DNA of 10,232 bases, taken from the NCBI GenBank assembly GCA_024403005.1, contig JAKSSQ010000049.1:1-10232 (forward strand). Direction: 5' to 3'. This document shows, in pieces, positions 6,865 to 10,232 of this stretch; positions within the stretch are counted from its first letter, which is position 1; each line of letters starts with the position of its first letter. The position numbers were made by a program, and so were the translations under genes. Origin of the DNA: Clostridia bacterium. GTDB taxonomy: Bacteria; Bacillota; Clostridia; Peptostreptococcales; Anaerovoracaceae. The notes under the pieces were generated by a model. The model had not been told where the DNA came from. It did no database searches and worked only from the letters and a program-made list of their open reading frames with translations.

Positions 6865-7074
6865 CTATTCGATCTTTGTAACTTCGTAATCTGCTGCTTC
6901 TACTGCTGCCTTAAGAACGTCGTCTGCAACTTCTGCAGTGAGTTCAACTACAGCTGTACCTGCTGTGTGGCTGGGTGCTGCGGATGCAACGCCTTCGATA
7001 GCTTCCAGAGCCTTCTTTACTCTTGCTTCGCAGTGGGGGCACATCATTCCTGTTACGTATACTGTCTTTGTCAT
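6865..7074 (-). other. Possible internally initiated CopZ-like copper chaperone within copA
   Basis: Codon 778 of copA is ATG (7074-7072), the exact beginning of a complete 69-residue HMA domain with TGMMCPHC and the length of free-standing CopZ. GAAAGGAAAG lies just upstream (7081-7090), with AGGA 9 nt from the ATG, so ribosomes could start here. The preceding 30 residues are a charged linker after the last membrane helix. Either the domain acts only in the fused pump, or a free chaperone is also made from the same mRNA. Known precedents are separate copZ genes beside copA in Bacillus and the frameshift-made chaperone of E. coli copA. Internal initiation here is inference. Confidence 0.45.
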
Positions 7075-9405
7075 TTTTGTCTTTCCTTTCTTAATAATAT
7101 CTTTAATCTCTTCGAGATTTAATTGACTTAAAGCGTTTTTAGCGGGTTTATCGCTGTCTTTGGAGCGAATTTTTGCCAGATTAAGCCTGAGCGCATTGGA
7201 TACAACGCAGAAGCTGGAGAGGCTCATAGCGGCTGCGCCGAACATCGGGTTCAGCTCCCAGCCGAAGGCGCTTATATAGAGGCCTGCAGCCAGAGGAATG
7301 CCCATAACGTTGTAGAAAAAGGCCCAGAACAGGTTTTCGTGGATGTTTTTAAGGGTTTTGCGGCTTAATCTTACAGCTGCCGCAACATCTGCCAGAGAGC
7401 TGTTCATGAGCACAATGTCCGCTGCGTCGACTGCAACGTCTGCGCCGGCTCCAATAGCTATGCCCATGTCGGCTCTTGTGAGCGCGGGAGCGTCGTTGAT
7501 TCCGTCACCGACCATAGCAACCCTGCCCTGTTCCTTGAGCATCCTTACCACGGTTTCCTTGTCTTCGGGAAGAACGCCTGCGATTACGTTGTCGATGCCT
7601 GCCTGGGCTGCGATTGCGCCGGCGGTCTTTTCGTTGTCGCCGGTGAGCATTACTACCTGAATGCCCATGTTCTTAAGATTGCGAACAGCTTCTGCAGAAT
7701 CTTCCTTTATGGTGTCGGAAACTGCGATTATACCCAGAAGCGTGTCTCCTGCGGAGAAAAGCAGCGGAGTTTTGCCCTGCTCTGCCAGCTCGCCGGCTTT
7801 CTGCTTAATGTCTTCGGAAACCTTAACGATTCCGGAGATATAATCCAGATTTCCGCCGTGCACGGGTATGCCTGCCAGCTTTGCGGAAAGGCCGCATCCG
7901 GGGAGAACCTTAAAGTCCTGAGTATCCAGCACCTGACCCTCAAAATAGTCCGTTACAGCCCTGGAAAGCGGATGTTCGGACTTTTTCTCAAGAGATGCTG
8001 CAATCGTCAGGAATTCGTCCGATTTTATGCCTTCTGCGCAGACTACATCGGTAACCTGGGGCTGGCCTTTTGTAATTGTGCCTGTCTTGTCGAGGGCGGC
8101 GATCTGAATCTTGCCGGTTTCCTCCAGAGAAACAGCTGTTTTAAACAGGATTCCGTTCTTTGCACCGAGGCCATTGCCGACCATAATCGCTACGGGAGTT
8201 GCCAGGCCCAGCGCGCAGGGGCAGCTGATAACCAGAACCGAAATGCCCCTTGCAAGAGCAAAGCCCAGTTCTTTGCCTAAAAGCAGCCAGATTGCTGTGG
8301 TAATGACCGCAATTGTGATAACCGCCGGCACGAATACGCCGGAAACCCTGTCTGCGATCTTTGCGATGGGCGCTTTTGTAGCTGCCGCATCGGAAACCAT
8401 CTTTATAATCTGGGCGAGAGTCGTATCTTCCCCTACCCTTGTTGCGCGGCACTTTATGTAGCCGGATTTGTTCACCGTGGCAGCGGAAACCTTGTCTCCA
8501 GTAGCTTTGTCTACGGGGATGCTTTCGCCTGTGAGCGCAGATTCGTCCACGGCGCTGATTCCGTCAACAACCTCGCCGTCTACCGGAATGCTTTCGCCGG
8601 GTTTTACGATAAATATGTCGCCCAGCTTAACATCGCCTACCGGAATCTCCTTTTCCGCGCCGTTTTCTTCGATTACAGCGGTCTTAGGAGCGAGCTTCAT
8701 AAGGCTTTTTAAGGCGTCTGTAGTCTTGCCCTTAGCCCTTGCTTCCAGCATTTTGCCCACGGTTATGAGCGCCAGAATCATGGCGGCGGATTCAAAGTAG
8801 AAGTCCATCATGTACTTTTCTACCAGAGCCATGTTGCCGTCGGTCTGGGCGCGGGTCATTGCGAGAAGCACGTAGGTGCTCCACAGGAACGAGGCCGATG
8901 ACCCCAATGCAACCAGAGTGTCCATGTTCGGGGCCTTGTGCACGAGGCCTTTAAATCCGCTTATAAAGAACTTCTGGTTTATAACCATGATTATCGCGGA
9001 AAGCACCAGCTGAACGATGCCCATACCCACGTGGTTTCCGTGGAAGAAAGCCGGAAGCGGCCAGCCCCACATCATGTGACCCATGGAAAAATACATTAAA
9101 ACTGCGAGAAATCCCAAAGATGCAAGCAGTCTTTTCTTAAGTTTAGGTGTTTCCGTATCCTTTAAAGAATCTTCGTCTGCGTCGGAAGACTGCGCTGCCG
9201 GGCCGGCTCCCTTAACCGAAGCCCCGTAGCCTGCGTCTTCTACGGCTTTTATAATGGCATCTGCGCCGGCAGTTCCTTCCACGCCCATGGAGTTTGTGAG
9301 AAGGCTTACGCTGCAGGATGTGACCCCATCAACAGCGCTTACAGCTTTCTCCACTCTGGCCTGGCAGGCTGCGCAGCTCATGCCTGTAACTAAATATTGC
9401 TGCAT
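6865..9405 (-). CDS. copA: Cu(I)-exporting P1B-type ATPase CopA with N- and C-terminal metal-binding domains
   Basis: This membrane pump uses ATP to export Cu(I) from the cytosol. The domains run in this order: an N-terminal HMA domain with MSCAAC (9-14), two amphipathic/transmembrane helix pairs (about 95-215), the actuator loop with TGES (292-295), the transmembrane CPC metal site (395-397), the phosphorylation motif DKTGT (D439), SEHPL (476-480) in the nucleotide domain, GDGINDAP (633-640), two final helices with YN (698-699) and MSLSS (727-731), and a C-terminal HMA domain (778-846) with CPHC (789-792). The CPC, YN and MxxSS residues are those of the copper/silver P1B-1 class. At 846 residues it exceeds a typical single-HMA CopA because of the C-terminal CopZ-like fusion. 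The ATG is 25 nt after csoR, with AAAGGA upstream. It is expected to be induced with csoR by copper. Confidence 0.97.
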   Translation of the reverse strand: MQQYLVTGMSCAACQARVEKAVSAVDGVTSCSVSLLTNSMGVEGTAGADAIIKAVEDAGYGASVKGAGPAAQSSDADEDSLKDTETPKLKKRLLASLGFLAVLMYFSMGHMMWGWPLPAFFHGNHVGMGIVQLVLSAIIMVINQKFFISGFKGLVHKAPNMDTLVALGSSASFLWSTYVLLAMTRAQTDGNMALVEKYMMDFYFESAAMILALITVGKMLEARAKGKTTDALKSLMKLAPKTAVIEENGAEKEIPVGDVKLGDIFIVKPGESIPVDGEVVDGISAVDESALTGESIPVDKATGDKVSAATVNKSGYIKCRATRVGEDTTLAQIIKMVSDAAATKAPIAKIADRVSGVFVPAVITIAVITTAIWLLLGKELGFALARGISVLVISCPCALGLATPVAIMVGNGLGAKNGILFKTAVSLEETGKIQIAALDKTGTITKGQPQVTDVVCAEGIKSDEFLTIAASLEKKSEHPLSRAVTDYFEGQVLDTQDFKVLPGCGLSAKLAGIPVHGGNLDYISGIVKVSEDIKQKAGELAEQGKTPLLFSAGDTLLGIIAVSDTIKEDSAEAVRNLKNMGIQVVMLTGDNEKTAGAIAAQAGIDNVIAGVLPEDKETVVRMLKEQGRVAMVGDGINDAPALTRADMGIAIGAGADVAVDAADIVLMNSSLADVAAAVRLSRKTLKNIHENLFWAFFYNVMGIPLAAGLYISAFGWELNPMFGAAAMSLSSFCVVSNALRLNLAKIRSKDSDKPAKNALSQLNLEEIKDIIKKGKTKMTKTVYVTGMMCPHCEARVKKALEAIEGVASAAPSHTAGTAVVELTAEVADDVLKAAVEAADYEVTKIE

Positions 9406-9430
9406 AATAATCTAATCCTTTACCCTTTGC

Positions 9431-9715
9431 TTACTTCATAAGCTTTCTTATCGTTTTAACCAGTTCGTCTATGACTTCTTCGTCGCCCCTTCTTATGCCA
9501 TTGGCCACGCAGCAGTGGATGTGCGCCGCGAGAAGTTCCTGGTTGAACCCATCAATAGCAGAACCGGCTGCAGCAGACTGCTGAAGTATGTCGTTGCAGT
9601 ATGCATCGTTTTCGATCATGGCTTCTATGCCGCGAATCTGCCCTTCAATTCTCTTTAATCTGTGGATCAGGGCCTTCTTCTGCTCTTCCGGTCTGTAAGT
9701 TTTTTTGTCTGACAT
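9431..9715 (-). CDS. csoR: Copper-sensing transcriptional repressor CsoR
   Basis: CsoR is an all-helical tetrameric repressor (CsoR/RcnR/FrmR family) that leaves DNA on binding Cu(I). The 94-residue protein has the typical length. Its Cu(I) ligand set is C40 (YCND), H65 and C69 (HIHCC), with the 25- and 4-residue spacings seen in characterised CsoR (Cys36/His61/Cys65 in M. tuberculosis), and a tyrosine precedes C40. The His/Cys pattern separates it from FrmR (formaldehyde) and RcnR (nickel/cobalt). The ATG at 9715 has GAAGAGG 6 nt upstream (9722-9728). It is first in the csoR-copA operon, with probable operators in its own promoter, so autorepression is expected. Confidence 0.95.
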   Translation of the reverse strand: MSDKKTYRPEEQKKALIHRLKRIEGQIRGIEAMIENDAYCNDILQQSAAAGSAIDGFNQELLAAHIHCCVANGIRRGDEEVIDELVKTIRKLMK

Positions 9716-9736
9716 TTAAAACCTCTTCTGCTCGGG

Positions 9737-9755
9737 GATACTCCCCTCTAGTATC
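9737..9755. promoter_or_regulatory. Probable CsoR operator O1, at the transcription start
   Basis: On the minus strand it reads GATACTAGAGGGGAGTATC, 6-bp inverted arms around a 7-bp centre ending in GGGG. It has the same ATACT-N7-AGTAT plan as O2, with the same orientation of the G-tract, 24 bp downstream. It covers roughly +1 to +15. Confidence 0.75.
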
Positions 9756-9758
9756 TCC

Positions 9759-9786
9759 ATTATACTCCCCCGCAGTATCCTGTCAA
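9759..9786 (-). promoter_or_regulatory. sigma-A promoter of csoR-copA
   Basis: The minus strand has TTGACA (9786-9781) and TATAAT (9764-9759), both perfect consensus hexamers, separated by 16 bp. The predicted start is near 9752, about 37 nt upstream of the csoR ATG. So strong a promoter needs tight repression, which the overlapping inverted repeats can provide. Confidence 0.9.
9762..9778. promoter_or_regulatory. Probable CsoR operator O2, between -35 and -10
   Basis: On the minus strand it reads ATACTGCGGGGGAGTAT: 5-bp inverted arms ATACT/AGTAT around a G-rich 7-bp centre. It occupies the promoter spacer and overlaps the -10. Known CsoR sites are G-tract pseudo-palindromes with ATAC/GTAT ends, and this fits. 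Confidence 0.8.
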
Positions 9787-9795
9787 CTCCTTTTC

Positions 9796-9937
9796 GGGGA
9801 CGGGTATACCCTTCGGGTACGCGGCGCTTTAGCACTTTAGCACGCTAAAGGGGGACGGGGGTGCTTTAGCGCTTTAGTGCGATAAAGGGGGACGGGTACG
9901 CTTTAACACTTTACAGTGCTAAAGCGTACCCGTCCCC
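9796..9937. repeat. Cluster of three REP-like units headed GGGGACGGG
   Basis: Heads occur at 9796-9804, 9851-9859 and 9888-9896, each followed by CTTTAGC-type modules. The last two heads are preceded by a TAAAG end. The third unit (9888-9937) is a near-perfect palindrome: 18 bp perfect (9888-9905 with 9920-9937), one mismatch, 4 bp more and a 4-nt loop. A smaller hairpin, CTTTAGC-AC-GCTAAAG, lies at 9835-9850. The units share their consensus with 4513-4562. The cluster fills the gap between the right-edge gene's terminator and the csoR promoter; no coding sequence is seen. Confidence 0.88.
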
Positions 9938-9946
9938 AGTTTAAGC

Positions 9947-9974
9947 AAAAGAAAAACAGAGCCGAAGCTCTGTT
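9947..9974 (-). terminator. Intrinsic terminator overlapping the stop of the right-edge gene
   Basis: On the minus strand AACAGAGC-TTCG-GCTCTGTT forms an 8-bp stem with a stable TTCG tetraloop, followed by TTTCTTTT. The TAA stop codon (9975-9973) lies at the base of the stem. This is a strong rho-independent terminator. Confidence 0.9.
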
Positions 9975-10232
9975 ATCTCTTAATCTTAAATTCGAACAGA
10001 CCATGGTGGTTGCAGTAATACACGAGCTTGCGCGCTCTTGCAATCTTGAACCTGGCATCTGCAGCGCCCTGCGGATAAAGCTTTTTAATGTAAATTCCGT
10101 CGTCGTAAACCGCTGCAATAAAGGAAATATAATGGGATTTGGTCATTTCGTGGCCGAATTCCACGTAATATTCGTCTTCCACAACGGGAATTTCCGGAAT
10201 GTGCCCTTCTTCTGCAGGTTCGGCAGCAAGGG
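9973..10232 (-). CDS. Desulfoferrodoxin/superoxide-reductase-like protein (N-terminus beyond the window)
   Basis: The frame is open to the right edge, giving 85 complete codons before the TAA. The C-terminal part matches the superoxide reductase centre II fold, which reduces superoxide to peroxide in anaerobes. HEMTKSHYI carries two iron-ligand histidines six residues apart, and CNHHGLF carries the Cys and His three apart. The KLYPQGAADARF segment between them fits the family beta-strands. The fifth ligand, the His normally in a KHVPVV-type sequence, aligns with Glu in PEIPVVED, although a His lies three residues earlier (GHIPEIPVV). The site may therefore be altered. The missing N-terminus decides between a plain desulfoferrodoxin and a helix-turn-helix regulator with an SOR-like tail, a fusion I recall from Clostridia but cannot verify here. 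A GTG exists at 10182 but splits the domain, so it is not taken as the start. Confidence 0.75.
   Translation of the reverse strand, partial: LAAEPAEEGHIPEIPVVEDEYYVEFGHEMTKSHYISFIAAVYDDGIYIKKLYPQGAADARFKIARARKLVYYCNHHGLFEFKIKR

Noticed and set aside
9888..9937. Large palindrome as terminator of the right-edge gene
   Set aside because: A separate strong terminator with a T-rich tail already overlaps that gene's stop (9947-9974), and the palindrome has no U-run and belongs to the repeat family.
9973..10182. A complete 69-residue protein starting at GTG 10182
   Set aside because: The same frame continues open to the window edge and includes the conserved PVV segment of the SOR-like domain, so the start lies outside the window.

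Overview
All supported genes lie on the minus strand. The window looks like a chromosomal segment of an anaerobic Clostridia-type Firmicute. The evidence is a hisZ-hisG-hisD-hisC-hisB cluster with a short HisG that needs HisZ, Shine-Dalgarno sites with strong GGAGG cores, a CsoR-copA copper module of the Firmicute type, and a superoxide-reductase-like protein at the right edge. The genus cannot be named from sequence alone.

Layout, right to left in the direction of transcription: (1) 10232-9973, the C-terminal part of a desulfoferrodoxin/superoxide-reductase-like protein, closed by a strong terminator. (2) 9937-9796, a cluster of palindromic REP-like units headed by GGGGACGGG. (3) 9786-6865, the copper operon csoR-copA, driven by a near-perfect sigma-A promoter (TTGACA-N16-TATAAT). 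Two ATACT-N7-AGTAT inverted repeats, probably CsoR operators, cover its spacer, -10 and start region. The copA product has metal-binding domains at both ends; the C-terminal one resembles CopZ and has its own internal RBS and ATG. (4) 6864-6679, a leader with a degenerate GGACGG hairpin, a 9-bp direct repeat and a possible promoter. (5) 6678-5371, an MFS exporter. (6) 5343-5306, a large AT-rich hairpin. (7) 5218-4625, thymidine kinase tdk with an extended -10 promoter and a clear terminator. (8) 4562-4426, a second REP-like cluster. (9) 4412-1, the histidine operon, whose genes overlap or abut; hisB runs off the left edge.

The his genes encode the ATP phosphoribosyltransferase complex (HisZ plus HisG), histidinol dehydrogenase, histidinol-phosphate aminotransferase and imidazoleglycerol-phosphate dehydratase. 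CsoR senses Cu(I) and should relieve repression of copA, which exports copper. The most unusual structure is the GGGGACGGG/CTTTAGC repeat family. It sits just upstream of two operons and appears to supply promoter-like sequence to the his operon. No RNA gene, CRISPR array, transposase or phage gene was found.
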